From positions 11,782,503 to 11,846,502 of the forward strand of contig JANCRA010000007.1 in assembly GCA_024362935.1 (NCBI GenBank): a DNA stretch of 64,000 nt. Direction: 5' to 3'. Position 1 is the stretch's first letter. The number at the start of each line of letters is the position of its first letter. Source of the DNA: Setophaga petechia (lineage: Eukaryota > Chordata > Aves > Passeriformes > Parulidae). Under the pieces are notes generated by a model that did not search any database, was not told the DNA's origin, and was given only the letters and a program-made list of their open reading frames with translations. Positions 13,871 to 28,115 of the stretch are shown here, piece after piece. The position numbers were made by a program, and so were the translations under genes.

Positions 13871-16800
13871 TGCACATGTATCATGTCTTGCAAAGATATT
13901 TCTGGCTTCTAAGGAAAGAATTGGTCTGGATTAGTGGCTACCACAATTTCACAGTGGGCATATTAACTGTCAGAAACTTCCATCAGCAAAACCAAGTCCT
14001 TTCCTGAAACCATGACCAGGGAGGAGATTAAGGTGTACAGCCCGGGTTCCAGCTGGAAGACAACCACCATGGTGTACTTTAAAGTTTTCCAAAGTAAACC
14101 TTGTGGTTGGGAAAGGTTAGTTCTGGAAGAGGACTCAAAATTCTTCCCTTGTAATTTGTGCTTGGTAAGAGACATTTTTGTCACCATCTTTACAAGTGTC
14201 TGCATAGGTAAGCAAAAAGAATTAATTTTGCAATAAGATTTCTTACAATGGAATCTGAGTCTGACACTCTTAAGGAATGTTAGAGAATTTAGAAGAAGAA
14301 GCAAGCCAGCTGCACTTTCTAAATAAATGAATAATGTAAAAACAATTCTTGCTTTTCAGATACTGCACAGTATAGCACACAGTATTTATTTTTGATTTTT
14401 GCAATGTAGATGTTTATGTTTACAATGGCACTTTTCTCTAGGGAAGTGACAGTTATGACAGCTGAGGACAATATCTAGAATATGCTTCACAATTATTGTG
14501 CTACAATGGCAAAAAAGAGGGAAAATCAGTTAAACCAATTAAACTACATTAACTGCAGTGCCCCAGTCCAATCATAGCTTTCCCTCTGTATCCAAGCTTT
14601 CCTCTTAGAATCTACAGTCAAGGCTCAAGTGTTTGAGTACCAAACCCAAACAAGTGACAGTGGAGCTGTTCATACCACTGACAGGAATAATCCTGTTTGC
14701 TAAAATTTCCTCTCTTTAATCTGTTATTGATGCAGTTGCTAAAAGAGCTTGTTTGAAATTGAATTTGGCTGATATAAAAACCGGATTCTGAGAGGAAGCA
14801 TTTTCAGTGGCCTGCCAAAGTAATTGGTAAAATGTAAATACACAAACCAATTACAAACTTCTTTCTTTCCAGTGAAGCCTTCTTTAGTGTAAACGTAACT
14901 GGAAGGAGTAGAGGAAGGTATTTCCCTCAAAGTGTAAGGTGGGTCCATACTTGCTACTTATTCCTTATTTAAGAAGAAGGTTGATTTTTATGCAAGTGCT
15001 CTTTCCACAGGGTAGAAGCATTTTTATGCTAAGTTCAAACACAGAGAAGCAATATAAAAAACAAAACCAAAACAAAAAAATATTGCCCTATGCAGATTAG
15101 AAAGCCATGCTCTGTAAACACAAATAATGCAGCTCAAACAAATCAGGTCTTAAGGTCACAACAAGTGAGGTTTGTTCTGTATTACATCTTTACTGAAAGG
15201 TTTGATTTATGACATTTTCAGAACATCTGAAAAAGACATCAGGCATGTAAGGCACAGGGAAGCAGTGAAAAGGTTACATACTAACAGCACATAAAAATGC
15301 AATTTCCCAGCATTTAGTAGATTGATAAGCAGACATTTTCTAGTCAATGTTTCAGCAAGAGGCACAATGAATAATTAGGAAACCTTTTGCCCTTTTGAGC
15401 CTTGAGTTAAATTCAGTGATGTCACCACATAAAAGAAGCTCAATGTATTTTTTGTGGATCTGAGGGAAAGTCATTCACATCACATGAAATGAAAGTGTGT
15501 GGTGACTGCCAGAGAGTGAAATAGATTACAGCACAGGCTAGGACACTCAGACTGGGAAATATGCTTGGCTATAAACAGAAGTTGAGTGATACACAAAAGA
15601 TGAAAGTATAAAGACATGCAAACACAATGCAGTATTTCTGAAGCCCATTTCAGACAGCATTTTGAGTCTTCTAATGCTCTGGGTTCTCTGATGTTTCCAA
15701 AACCTCAAAACTGAGTCACAAGAAAGGATAAAATGCTCCTGACACGAAGAAGTGGTGGAAGCAAAATATGGAATCTCTTGTAAAAAGGGGGTTAAAAAAA
15801 AAGTAATTTTTCCTATGGATATATAAAGAGTGTATTATTAGCAGCTCTTACTACAACTGTTTTTCATTCCCTGAAATCCAATTTCTATATCAAAGAATTA
15901 AGTCAGAAACAGGACTTTTTCTTTTAAAACAAATACATCATTTTACAGAATGCCTACTCTACAAATCCTTCACAAGTGTTATGTTAGAATTTTATACAGG
16001 AAGAAAAGAACAAGTGATGAAATTTTAGAATGCAGCAAAATTTTAAGTTTTGTGATATCTTTTATGGCCCGAACACATGGCAAATTTTGAATGGCATTCC
16101 TTTGTGTCCAAGTACCTGAAAGTAGATGAGAAGTGACACATGCGAACTTAGCTGTATGATAAGAACAATGACAAAAAAACCACAAAATGCAATACCATTA
16201 CCATGAAGCAGTAATATTGTTAATTCTGTGCTACTTCTGTAAGATGATAATCCTTTTCTATAGCAACATCCTGCTCACAGTCATTGTGCCCATGACAGTC
16301 CTCTTGCTGGTGACACTCTCTGAAAACAGGAAGCATCTGAGATGTCATGGCCCTCTCTCATGTCCTCTCCCTTGTCTATGGAGAGATCTTTCTGTCCACT
16401 CTGACCTACAGATGAATATTCTGTTGATAATATGAATGGCCCATGACTGTAAAAGGTATAATCAAGTGCACTGTTTCCTTCATTGAATTTTCTGAAAAAT
16501 TCTAAAATTCATTCCACCTTGTTCGATTTCTAAGTATTGAGTGAGGAATTTGTATAAACTCATTGTAGTAATGCTAGTATTGAGTTGAAGGCCAATAAAG
16601 TCTTAGCTAATCCACTAATACCTCTCTCAACAACCTCTCATGAGACAGATTCAGACAGCAGACATTTCCCTGAATGCAGTAAGATTTTATCTAAAGTAGT
16701 GTAAATACATCATCATTACAAATGGAATCTCAGCCCTCTTGATCATCCATAAGTAAGTTAAGAAAGACTTGATTCTAGCTAAGGATTTGAAGCACTTCTT

Positions 16801-17315
16801 CCTCCTCCCAGGCCTTCATGTTTAAACTTTAAAAGTTAATACAAAAATGAATACTAATACTTTTGTTTTGCTCTGAATTTTCCCACTAATGAGGGATGAG
16901 ATAACACACCACAAGGTATTACCTGATTTCTCTAATGGTGGCAATATTGGTTTTGAGATAGCAAAGATATTTCCAAATAAACTGTGGTACAGTAGAATGC
17001 AGAGAATACCCACTAGTCTCCTACAATGTGATACAATTATTGATTTCACCTTTCCAAGTATAAATATCTTAAATCATGTTAGTCCAAGCTTTTATCTGGT
17101 TAAACGGAATTATTTTTTAGTAATTATGATTAAAAATTTATTATCTTTTATGAATAGAAGATTGCAAAGTGAGATGAAAATGCTGAGGCTGAGGGCAGAA
17201 TGGGAATTCCTTTGTCTCTCCATGTTTACATATGTCAAGTCCACCCTTTGAACATTTCACAGACAATTCATTTCCAAAGTGTTCAGTACTTTATATCATA
17301 GGAAAGCTGTTCTTC

Positions 17316-17393
17316 TTCTTTAGTTCTTTGTCACAGTATATGGTTCTTCCATCCTTCTTTAGTTCTTTGTCACAGTATATGGTTCTTCCATCC
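17316..17393. repeat. Exact 39-bp tandem duplication
   Basis: Two copies with no differences lie head to tail at 17316-17354 and 17355-17393. Each begins TTCTTTAGTTCTTTG and ends GGTTCTTCCATCC. Perfect identity in neutral-looking DNA suggests a recent event that may be polymorphic between individuals. Confidence 0.97.
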
Positions 17394-18183
17394 TGCTCCT
17401 CTATATGCTGCTATTGCTGGTAGACAAAGTGTCTGAATGTATGTTAGATACCCATTGCACAGTGCTTGTGTAGGTTAAAGTTACAGTCACACACAGACAT
17501 TTATTTGACATGGGCTTAACAGCATGTCTATCAGCAATGCTAAAACTCAAATCAGAGTTGGGATACTAATTCATCTCATGTTTTAAAAACATTCATTTTT
17601 ATCTCATGGTCAATTATTCTATATTGCATGAGCCTTTCGTCCTAATGTTAAGGTACTTGTCTTTTAACATGGGAAAAATGTGCCAACTGAAAGGGAGTTT
17701 AGAAAATTTAATTTAGAATGCTTTGTGAGATTAGAGAATTAAATTTAGAATATTGTCAATAGCTTCATCTTCAGAAGCAGGAAATCCTTTAGTGTGACTC
17801 CATATTTCATCATATTCTTAGAAAAGGATTTAATTTATTATGGACAAACTTCAATTCTAGGCATACAATTATATAAGTTCATAAATGTATGTGTTTAAAT
17901 TTACCCTATAAACATAAATTAGTGGCACAAGGTCTGCAAGCACATTGAGGAAAACATAAACCTCTCTCCCTCACGAGGCTGAAATGGTTTCTATTCACTC
18001 ATAAGAGTCTGATGGAAGGCAGGAGCCCACTTACCAACCTCATAAATGGAGGGGGTTGTGAGGCAAGCAGCTCAAAGCATCTCAAAGGCTCTGATTGCAT
18101 TCTCCCCCCTGCATCCAAAGCTCTCACTGCAGCATTCCACGGTGCCAGGCACCTCTCACCTCCCACCCACTTCATATCCCCTC

Positions 18184-18296
18184 CACAGCCAGCCTGGTAA
18201 GAATTGTCCCACTGCCCAGTGACCCCAGTGTCACAGCCAGCCCAGTAAGAACTGTCCCACTGCCCCAGTGACCCTGGGTACCACAGCCAGCCTTGC
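18184..18296. repeat. Short minisatellite, about 48-50 bp unit, just over two copies
   Basis: CACAGCCAG recurs at 18184, 18232 and 18282. Between these are similar segments containing GTAAGAA, TGTCCCACTGCCC and AGTGACCC. The units differ at several sites and by a short indel, so the array is older than the 39-bp duplication nearby. The flanking sequence from about 18010 to 18340 is more GC-rich than its surroundings. A 102-codon minus-strand frame across it reflects the repeat, not a gene. Confidence 0.9.
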
Positions 18297-21200
18297 CATG
18301 AGCTCACAGGCAGCAGCTCTGCAGAAGGTCAGCCCCTAAACCCCCAGGAGAAAGCCTGATCCTGAGTGAGATGCTTCATATGCAGTAGGAACCAACAGCA
18401 GAAATAAACTACTCACAGAACCAGCTTTTGGGAGACAGTACACCAAGGATACAATTATTGGGAGATTAAACCAACTTCCAAGTAAGAATATCTTGGCAAG
18501 CAACCTGAAATTAATCCCTCATAGCTTACTGGAAGCCACTCCATGGCAGCAAAAATGATTTGGGGTTTTTTTTCAGCTGAATTAATTCAGAAACAGTTAT
18601 TCTTAGGAGGCTGAGGTGGGATAGAAAGCAAGTTTAAAATCTGAATACTCTAGAAAAAGAACTGCTGAAAAAAATAACAGATCAATAATATTTTTTTAAA
18701 AATCTATAATACAAAAAAACTTAAGTCTTCAATAATTTGAAAAATCTGAATCTAGGAGTTTCTGTGGATATATCCTGGCACAGAAAAATTAGCATATCTT
18801 CAAAGAAATAGGGACAGAAAAAAACAGTAGGATCTGGACCCTAAAAATCTTTATGTCAGTTCTGAGGAAAAAAAAGCTTGTGGCTAAGAATGCCTTTCTC
18901 AAAACAAGTACTGAGAGGTTAAACAAAATATTCAGTTTCCACAGTTCCTTCCCAACAAAAGAAGTGCTCACATAAACACCCATACATTAAAAAGGCAAAT
19001 AATCAAATCTGTGCCAGTTCTGTAAGTTTCTGACATTTCTTGTCCGACAAATATGTACAACAATTGCCACAGAGCAGTGGAAATTTTTTGAACTTCAATG
19101 GAAAATTTAAGAGATTCTTCCAAAAACTACTTTTTTTCTCACTTTCTCACATATGCACGTGTGTCACCTCTTTCTCTCCTTCCTCAACAAAATGGTGACT
19201 TTTCAAGGAAGATTATTTTCATAGCTCTCTGAAGTTATGATGGAACACACTGAGCTGCTGCTTCATTTTCCACACATCCTCTGTGTGGACTCAGCATTTT
19301 GAGGGAAGAAAGTGAGAAATGAACAGTGACAGTCAGGGCTTGCCTCCTTGCCCTTGAAGGGTGGTACTGTACAGACCTAATGCAAGATGCCTTTCCCTAG
19401 TGCCTGCTGAGAGGATGCCTGGCTTTGTCCTGTCCCTCCTCCACTCTTGTGTCAGACCCTCATCCAGATCCTGCAATGGTTTGTTTGCCTTGAAAGTGCT
19501 TCATCTTTGTAGCATGTGATAATGTCAATTAAAAACAAAAAAAAAAACTAGGCTTCAGGGTGATGGAAAACTCTCTAAAATTCGAAAGGATTTTAAAATA
19601 TGAACAAAATAAATAGAAATGTGGATTTCTTTTTTTGTTAAAAAATATTTCAAATGTTTGGGTCTACTATGATTTATCTAGGGGAACAGCAGCAGCTCTG
19701 CAGATATACCATAAATATTGCTAGCTGTCACACAGAAATAAGGGAGTGAGTTATTGCTCCTCAATCCCTTAACAAAGACATATAACACAGACTAGGCACT
19801 CTGGCTTTAAGGAAGTTAATACAGTATTTTTCGTTTTTGAAATCAAAAAATACAAAGCTGTGTGAGGTTCTTTCAGGGTTGTTTTTCTTTTCTTGTTGGG
19901 AAATGTTTGCTTTCACTAATGCTACAGGGTAGCAATAAATGTTCATTATTTAGCAGCAAGCAAACAAATGATTTCACAGTTATGCAATGTAAATAAATAT
20001 ATTCTTCAAATTATCCCACACACGTTAAATACTGGAGTTAATGGTCTTCTAGAACTACTGTTCTCAAGAGTCTTGGTTGTAGCTGAAGATAAGAAAATCC
20101 CTTTATAACACTTTTTAAGGATTTAGGTGGACATTTATGATTTTTGACAGGTTACACATAATTGCAGTGGAACTCTGCATTGTATTTAATTGAATGCCTG
20201 AAGAGTTTGATAGTGTTGAAATTACTACAGTGATTCCATAGAAAACAGTTGGTCTGGTCCTCTATTACTTATGGATCTCAAGTTGAATTAAACCAATAAA
20301 GAGGAGGAGAAGCAGACAGCACTTGGGCAACAGGAGAAAACACATCACTAAATCTTGCAATTTTACCAACTCTCATCCATATTCCTACATTCCTTGAGCT
20401 TTTTTTTGTCTAGCTGTCACTCCTTTAGTTTTCTGTATCCTTGACTAAAAGTAAAAAGTACTAATTATGAAGAGAGACCTTTTACATCATTTAGTCCAAG
20501 GGCTCTACTTTGCAGATGTCACTGCCACTTACTCTGAGCAGGATGGGAGGTTGTGAAATACAGCTTATTACCAGTGATATCATCTCCTTTTCCACACAAT
20601 TAATCTATAAATAATTAACATGAGTCATCACCCTGTTTAGAGGCTGGCATTGCTGAACTTCAGTGGCTGCAGAATACACTTAGAGAAGGACGAGCCTTCA
20701 AAGCATGTCCCTTCTTGCTACAGCAAAAAGGGCAAAAACGTTTGGAGAAAGGCATTAAAACCTGACAATATTACACACTATGTACTCCACTAAAAAGCAA
20801 AGAGAAGCTGGCAGGTGGTCAGTTTGTCACCCATTAGAGCTTTGGTTGCTTGAATGGCATAGGGCAGGATATTACAGGGAGAAACTTTAATATTCTGGGA
20901 CCGGTTAAAGGAGTCATGTTGATCCTAAAGCCGCTGGAGTATGGGAAGAGAATTAATCTGTAGGAATCTGACACAGTGACAGGAAACCTAAACCATGCTT
21001 AACAGGTAGAAGCCAGCCTTTAACACCACTCATGAAAAACTGCATGGCTTCTTTGTTTCTTCTCTATCAGATATCCCATAAACAAAGCAACCAGGAACTT
21101 TTGAGGAGACTTCCCACACATACTCAAGGCAGTTTTTTACTAATGTGATTGATGTTATTATTAGAGGAATAAAACCCACAACAATAACAACCACAACAAA

Positions 21201-22861
21201 GGAAAGTTAATGTCTGGATCTGTCACAGTATTCTAATGAAGGAGCTCAATATTTGTGTATTTCGTATAAGTTACTCCAGCTGTCACTCAGCATTATCTGT
21301 CATGAAAACAAATTCTGCCTTTCACACCTGTGCTAGTAGATTATTAGCACTGGAACATCTTTGTGTAATCATTTCAAACTCTGCACTGCAGTTTGTGCTT
21401 AAATAAAGTTACTTTTTTGTCGCATGAGTAAGTCAAGAAATCACAAATTTGAGACAAATTCATGACTCTTGTGAAATATCCTTCTCTTTAGTCTAAGGAG
21501 AAGCTGTGGTTGATTAGCAGAGAGCAGCAGACACTAGGAAGGTGTCTCTTTTCCCAAACACAGTTCTTACAATGCAATAATATACCTACAATAAACTCTA
21601 TGCCATCTTGTAAAAAATATGTAAAAAGCATTCGTTTCCACTTTTTTGGTGGAAAAACAAACATGTTAAAAATCATAATAGCTTACATTTTGTAGCTTTA
21701 GCCATCAAAAAAATCCATTTGAAAAAATGTATCTATATGAACTTTGTTCCCAAGGGACAGACAGAAAAGTTGGTTTTGTCAGCACAAACTCCCTAAGAAT
21801 CTTGAATAAAAGTTGTTCAAAGCATTATAACAGTAAACATTGTCCTATTCTTGAAATTTTGGAGATTTAAGCATTAATGGCACTAAATTAATGGCATTAA
21901 AGGACAATGATTTCAAATTGCATGTAGTTTTTAAAATCAAGAGGAATTTAGAGAAAAAAAGTATGAGGTGATTTTTACTGCTAGATGTTATTCTTCTAAA
22001 TTACAAATGCATAGATTGGTTGGCTTTTTTCTTGCCTAAATTTAGATCTTTCATGTCTTTTCTCTACTGGATGGGTTATTTCTTTGAAGTGCCACCTAAC
22101 CAATTAAGAAGAGCATAAAAACACATCTTTGGTTTTAACCACTAGACCACTCTTCCTAGATAATTAGTTTATTTTTCTATCAAATAAATCAAAACCTTGT
22201 TGCTGCACATAAGCACATCAATATAAATGGTTATAACCTGGTATTAAAATATTTGTCCTTCTCTTCAGTTTCCTTTAGGGTTACAAACAGAGGTAATAGC
22301 TTTTAAGTAAAAGGTCCAGACTAATATGATTTGGGTAGATTAAAAAACAAGCCTCATAAATCAGTTTTCCAGTGATGTTTATTTTTGTCATTCTTCCTGA
22401 TATTTGTTATGCAAACATTAGTCTTGCAGGATGTGTAAGCCTTTATTGAAGCCTTGATTTATTTCACGTAAGAGAAAGAAATCTGTCATTGCATTAAAAG
22501 TTAATGGACTCTTAAAAAATAGCTTTAGTTTGGTATGCAATTTTCTAAAATTCTGGCCAGTAAGGGCCCAAACAACCCTAGGTCTGTATTGCATTACCAC
22601 CTTAAATATATATGTAATTATGTTCTCTAATAATTCATAGTTTTTTTCTGTGTTTCAAAGAGCTTTGATTATACTTAAAAAATGGTTGTAAGGAAACTTG
22701 AAGGTGACACTGAATGTGTCCACCCCATGGATGAGGGACTAAGAGATGGAGAAAAAAGGCTGGGTTTCACTGAGCTCTGGGTGGCAGCAGAGAAATCTCA
22801 GTCTAAAACTTCACTTAGCTCAGTTTAAGAGGAGCAGGAGCAAGGCCACTTCTCAAGGCAA

Positions 22862-22887
22862 ACCTGATGGTGCTTCCACCATCAGGT
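22862..22887. repeat. Perfect 11-bp inverted repeat with 4-nt loop
   Basis: ACCTGATGGTG at 22862-22872 pairs with CACCATCAGGT at 22877-22887 across a CTTC loop. Allowing a 2-nt bulge, pairing can run a few bases further into CAAAC/GTTTG. Function is unknown. Confidence 0.85.
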
Positions 22888-25800
22888 GTTTGGTTTCCAG
22901 GAGTCTGTTCCTGGGTGAGAACTGCCAGGTGAACTGCTCTAGAACACAAATTCTTCAGACATCTCAGGGCAGGTCAAGCATAAACAGTGGAAATGTTTAT
23001 GTGTTCCCTAAATGTGTTGGGCTTGAAATGGAACAACAGAGAAGCTTGGTCCTGTAAGTCTAATTGCTCTTGGACCAATTGTGTGTTGTTCTTGTGCAGT
23101 GTTGGATACCCTCACTTGGTGGTTTTTGCAGTGGTTCAGACAGCCACTTCTGCATGGCATCCTGCTGGGGAAACCTGTGCCCTCAAGAAGGGAGACCACT
23201 GATCCCTAAAATGTGCATTTTTGGGGTATATCTAAAACAACCCTCATCATGAAAAATGTACAAGACATGAAAAAATTCATTTCTAGTCCATTTCTTCCTG
23301 ATGACGTTATTATGTCTCTAGCACAAAAAATACCATACAAGATTAAGTTATTTAAATAAAGTTACCAGGCAAGGTTGTGTCAGAAACAGGAAAACAATGT
23401 CAAATTCTTAATTCAGTTAACTGAATAAACTTCTAGATTACTATAATTTCAGGTGTCTAATAATAGGTCACCTTACTCAACATGTAGATAAGTACATCTT
23501 ACTCTGAGGTAAACCAATATCAGATCACATGTATGAGGGACACATGGATAAGTTCAAAGCTACATTTTTCAGCAAAATTAGGTCTTACCTATTGTGTTTA
23601 CTGTTCCCTCTAAATATTTGCATGAATCATTAGAAGTGCACTTTATAAGTTACTTCAGTAACATTAAATTTGAGACCAAGCATGCAAAAGGAACGATATG
23701 CAGAACGGTGTGTGCCTCCAATACTAAGCACACCCCTTCTGCATCTGGCTGTACATGAATTGTTTGTAAAACCTGACTTAAGTCTCTAATACAGTCCTGG
23801 CAAGGTTGTCATGTCAAAATATTGATGTTATTCTAAAATGCCATTAACCTGAGGGTGTCCCTGAGGGTGCATAATGCACAAGATTAAAAGGTCAATAATG
23901 ACTTCCCAGCAACACCATCAGCCATTTTCCAGGGCTGTTAAGTTTCTGTGCCAGCCTTAATTTGAGCCAAGAGGATACAAAATGTTACAGTGAGCACCAG
24001 TGAGAAGGGAATACTCACTGGGTCATGGACCATGAACTCTTTTCCTGGGTGAATTACAGACTCTTTGCGTGCAAGTGCCCAAAGTGAAAGCCCTATTGCC
24101 TCTGATGAGGCAATTACAGGGTGTTCACAATATTTCATTTTGCTTTTCATCAATGTCCAATTGCACTATTTAGCCTTAGAAAGTAGTAATTGACCAGCTG
24201 TCTGATAACCATGTTTGACTTGGACTCACACACCTGGGAAAGCCCAAAGAATATAAGGTCACCAATTTTGAAAGTTCAAAGGCTTCCTCCATAATGCAAA
24301 AGCAAACACAAGAGTAATTCCACTGGCTGTCATTCTTGTTGGATTACCTTATGCCTCAAAGCCTTGCGCTACTCTGTTTAGACTGACAATGCAACTTGTG
24401 ATTAGATAGTAAATTTACTCTTTGAATAGGATGAGCAGCAGAACAGCAGAAAATGCCATTGACTGCAGTTTCAAATTCCAATAAAGTCTGGCACGCTCCA
24501 CTGCCTATGAGCATCTCTGAAGTAAAGCACTGTAGTTAAGCTTTCACCTTGCATGCTGGTCTAGAATTCAAAGAAAGAAAGGAAAGAAATCATCATAAGA
24601 AGCCCCAGCTGTTGTTCAGATTGTAACTGCTTTACTCTTGGTGTGACAAAGTATTCAGATGCTTCTCAGTATTGACTTTTTCACTCAGTTTCCCTCCTCT
24701 GACCTCACTCTTTTAAAGGTATTATCTCCTGTGCAGCCTATGAAACAGAGTCCAGGATGGAAATTTGTTTGTGGAAGAGGTTCAGTGTCTTCCAAGTGAA
24801 AGGAGCATAGAGGAAAGCAATCAGAGCACACAAAACACCTTCATTGCAGCAGTTACAGAACAGTGAGACTCCCTGGGTACAATTTAGGTGATTTGTTATG
24901 CAGTGTTGGTAGTCACTGGAGAAGACAGTCATGTAAAAAGAAATATTTTATCATGTTAAAATGCTAAATAAGTGTGCCTTCCTTTTCTTCATATTTTCAT
25001 ATCTGCTGGCATGGCAGAGTCTGATGACCCTCTATTGTCTTCAGACTAATAAACAGTGTCTGTCATTGTCCTCTGACTGAGACACAGAAACCTTGCTTCA
25101 GTTTCCATGCACAAATAAACCAGGAAGGCAGCACTCATTCCCTCCAAATCTCAAACCATTGATATTTTAACTTTACTGAATTACAGTGTAGGCTGAAATG
25201 AGTGTAGGCTATATAAAGTCACTGGTCATGAAGGTCAGATGGAAATATATAATTTTCTCAATTATACAAAAAAAGAGTTAACAGATGGAAACATCTTGCC
25301 TGGTGGTCAACTAATCAGGCTGACCTCTTTTGTCTCTCTATAAATAATAGACTCCAATTCATCCACACAGAGATTTTTTTTTTCTTTTTTGCACTGTCAG
25401 ATTTTCAACCATCTTTTGAAGAGCATGAGTACTGCAACTTCACACAGAATTTCAGTATCACTCTTACCTGCAGCAGAGATGAAAGTCCTTCCCTTCTCAC
25501 CAATCTCCACTGTAAACAGCCAAGGACTCCCTTAAAGCTCTTTCAACAGCTTTTTCTTGAAAGCTCATTTTTGTTTACCCACCCTGACATCTGTGTTTCT
25601 TGTACAACACACCACTTATGAGAAAATAGAGACTCATATGGAGTTCTAATACTCACCATCCACACCTTCTAAGGTGATCAAATAATTTTTCTGATCAGGG
25701 GCAGTAATTTAAGTAATTACCGATAAAAGGGCAGAAGTTGAAAGCTCTTTATAATCTCCAATAATTTCTCCTCAGCATCATAAAATACTCTTGGCAGTCA

Positions 25801-26453
25801 TGTTTTACAAAAGTCAACATGTTAATATGTCAGGGACAGGGAGAAATTAAGGAAATGCTTTGTCATGAGGCTGCCAAAGAAATCTTTCCTACTTAAACCT
25901 CAGCTTATGTGATTTCCTTTTTCATAGTTTCTGGCCAAAACAGAATTTAGTACGTTTCTACAAGAAGAAGTGAGAGCTGGGTTGTATTGAGCAGAAATTC
26001 TATGCTACTAAAGAGAACTCATATGGGTGAAGAAAACCACTCATAAGGCTTATTTATTTCCTGTAGAACAAGAATAAAAATTATCATCTATTAAAACCAT
26101 AATTTCTTGGTCTGTTGAAATAATCCAGAAAATTATGAGATTAAAAAGCAACATCAACTATCTTTTTGTGCATATTTCTTTTGTTCTGCATTCTAAAAAC
26201 TAAAACAGCAAGAAAGTTTCAGTGTTCCAGCCTCTAAAAGGTCAGATGGGTACCCCAAATCTATCACCTCTCTTACTTAGTGTCTTTTAAGTAAAGAAGC
26301 ATGGCTGATCTTAACTTCATAACCTGTCACACATTGGTGTCAGAGTTTCAAGAATTTAAACCTTAATTTGAGTCCAGGGTGAAATAATTTAATGTTTAAG
26401 CAGACCTCACTAGTCAGGTACTCTGAACCAGGAGAACCAGCAGGGAAATAGAT

Positions 26454-26472
26454 TTCATGCACAGTGCATGAA
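26454..26472. repeat. 19-bp palindrome
   Basis: TTCATGCAC, one central A, then GTGCATGAA form a perfect palindrome with 9-bp arms. It could be a dimeric transcription-factor site, but it may be chance. Confidence 0.75.
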
Positions 26473-28115
26473 GTATAGAGATTAAAATGACTGATGCATG
26501 ACAACAATATTCTGAGAAATATTCTTCCTCATCCTCCCCTTTTCTAAGAGCACTTATTCTAAGATCAGCTTTAAGAAAATGCAATTTCTTTTCTGAGGCT
26601 AGCAAACACCTCAGCATGGACACACAACCTGCCCCATTCCTGAAGCGTCGCACACACAAACACATCCTAGCACATTATTTCATTAAAGACATTTCTTAAA
26701 AGAAAAATAAGTCACCCCTCTCAAAAAACTAAACCAACTAACAAAACAAATGGACAATACAATTTATTTTGAATTACACTTTGTTTATACTTTTAGCAGT
26801 CTGTTTGCTAATTCACATGCAGCCAAAATAGGGATGACAAAAAAAAGGGTGCTATCTGCTCAGGGCTCCACAAAACCAGAGAGCAAATGCAGCCCTAAGT
26901 TCTGAAGAAGCATAAGCAGGGCACCTACTCTGCTGGAAGCCTGACTGAAGGGGAATTGTGATTAATCAAGCACAATGCCTACAAGGAGGATGTCTTGCAA
27001 TTGCAAGGTCAGCAGGAGGCAAGGAAGAGCACAGGATGATCAAAACATTCAGTTTGAGATATTTTCATCCCACATCCAGCAAGCTGGGCTCGCCACAGAT
27101 CAGATGTAGTTTGCTACAAGGGAAAGACAACGGGAAGAGGCTTGCTGCAATGACAGTCTCCACTAGTAGAATAAAGTAAGCAAACCACTACATTCTTTAC
27201 ATGCCTATAGCATCACAAAATTCTTATGACCTTGCAGCTATACACAGTAAGCTTGTCTGGGCAGGGAATATGTGTTTATGTACATGTAAATAAAGACACC
27301 CTGAATGACCTCCCCTCAGCAGCAAGGCTAATGTTTTTATAAAACTAAGAACAAAATAATTTGCATGCATCCAGATGGCAATGTCATGTAAGCAATTCTC
27401 CAGAGCAGAGACTAAGCTCCACGGGGTACAAGATACACAGCTGTGCATTATGAGAGTGCTGATGTTGTTCTACGCTGTGTTGGGAAACCATTCTGTCTAG
27501 AGGCATCATACATCCTTTGGGCAACAAAGGTTTGGAGACACATCCCTGAAACATGTCATGTTTCATACCTCTGGGCACTGTCTCTGCAGTTTGATGATTT
27601 CTTATTGGTCTTAAGAGAGGATAAATTCTGGTATTGTAGTAGCATCTCACCCATGATGAGTCATATCAGATGTTGCAGAAACATCTGCTCCAAAATGCCT
27701 TTGAGTCTCCAGTTAGACAGAATACCTGCCTGGAAAGCTGCCAGTGTCTCAGAAGTGATGAGTAAAGAAGCACACTCTTTTTCATGAAGTGTAAAACCTA
27801 GACAGAAACTGATTTCTGGATGGTTTCTGAAGAAGATACCAAGATCCTTGCTAAAAGCAGTCAGTTATTCTGCTGTTCATAATACATTTTAAAGTATCAT
27901 GGCCTCACCCAAGTTTTTCAAGCAGCTAAGGACAAACCACAGTCAGAATGGCATGGACCATACCTCAAAGACTTTTAATTTCTTTCTTGCCTGTATAAAG
28001 CTGAGGAAACTGAACACATAGTATACAATGTGTTTTTGTTCCATACAATTGTGTATAGGAATACAGCTGATTTTTTTTAAGGTATTAAAAATAATGACTA
28101 AGACATCCCAATATA

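Larger units (their letters stand above)
5807..17315. other. Intergenic sequence, no gene supported
   Basis: Long AT-rich stretch with only weak candidates: a GC-richer frame with a good downstream splice donor at 8339-8569, the possible conserved element at 9.3 kb, the G/T tract at 10.5 kb and the TATA-bearing segment at 13.68 kb. The 113-codon minus frame at 13963-14304 shows no family resemblance. Confidence 0.65.
17394..28115. other. Intergenic sequence, no gene supported
   Basis: Mostly AT-rich unique DNA. It includes the minisatellite at 18.2 kb, the hairpin at 22.86 kb and the palindrome at 26.45 kb. Frames at 22746-23252 and 27384-27787 are unrecognised, overlap on opposite strands and look non-coding. 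Confidence 0.65.

Noticed and set aside
27384..27787. Overlapping frames on both strands (88 and 114 codons)
   Set aside because: Opposite-strand frames of similar length and no family match suggest chance.
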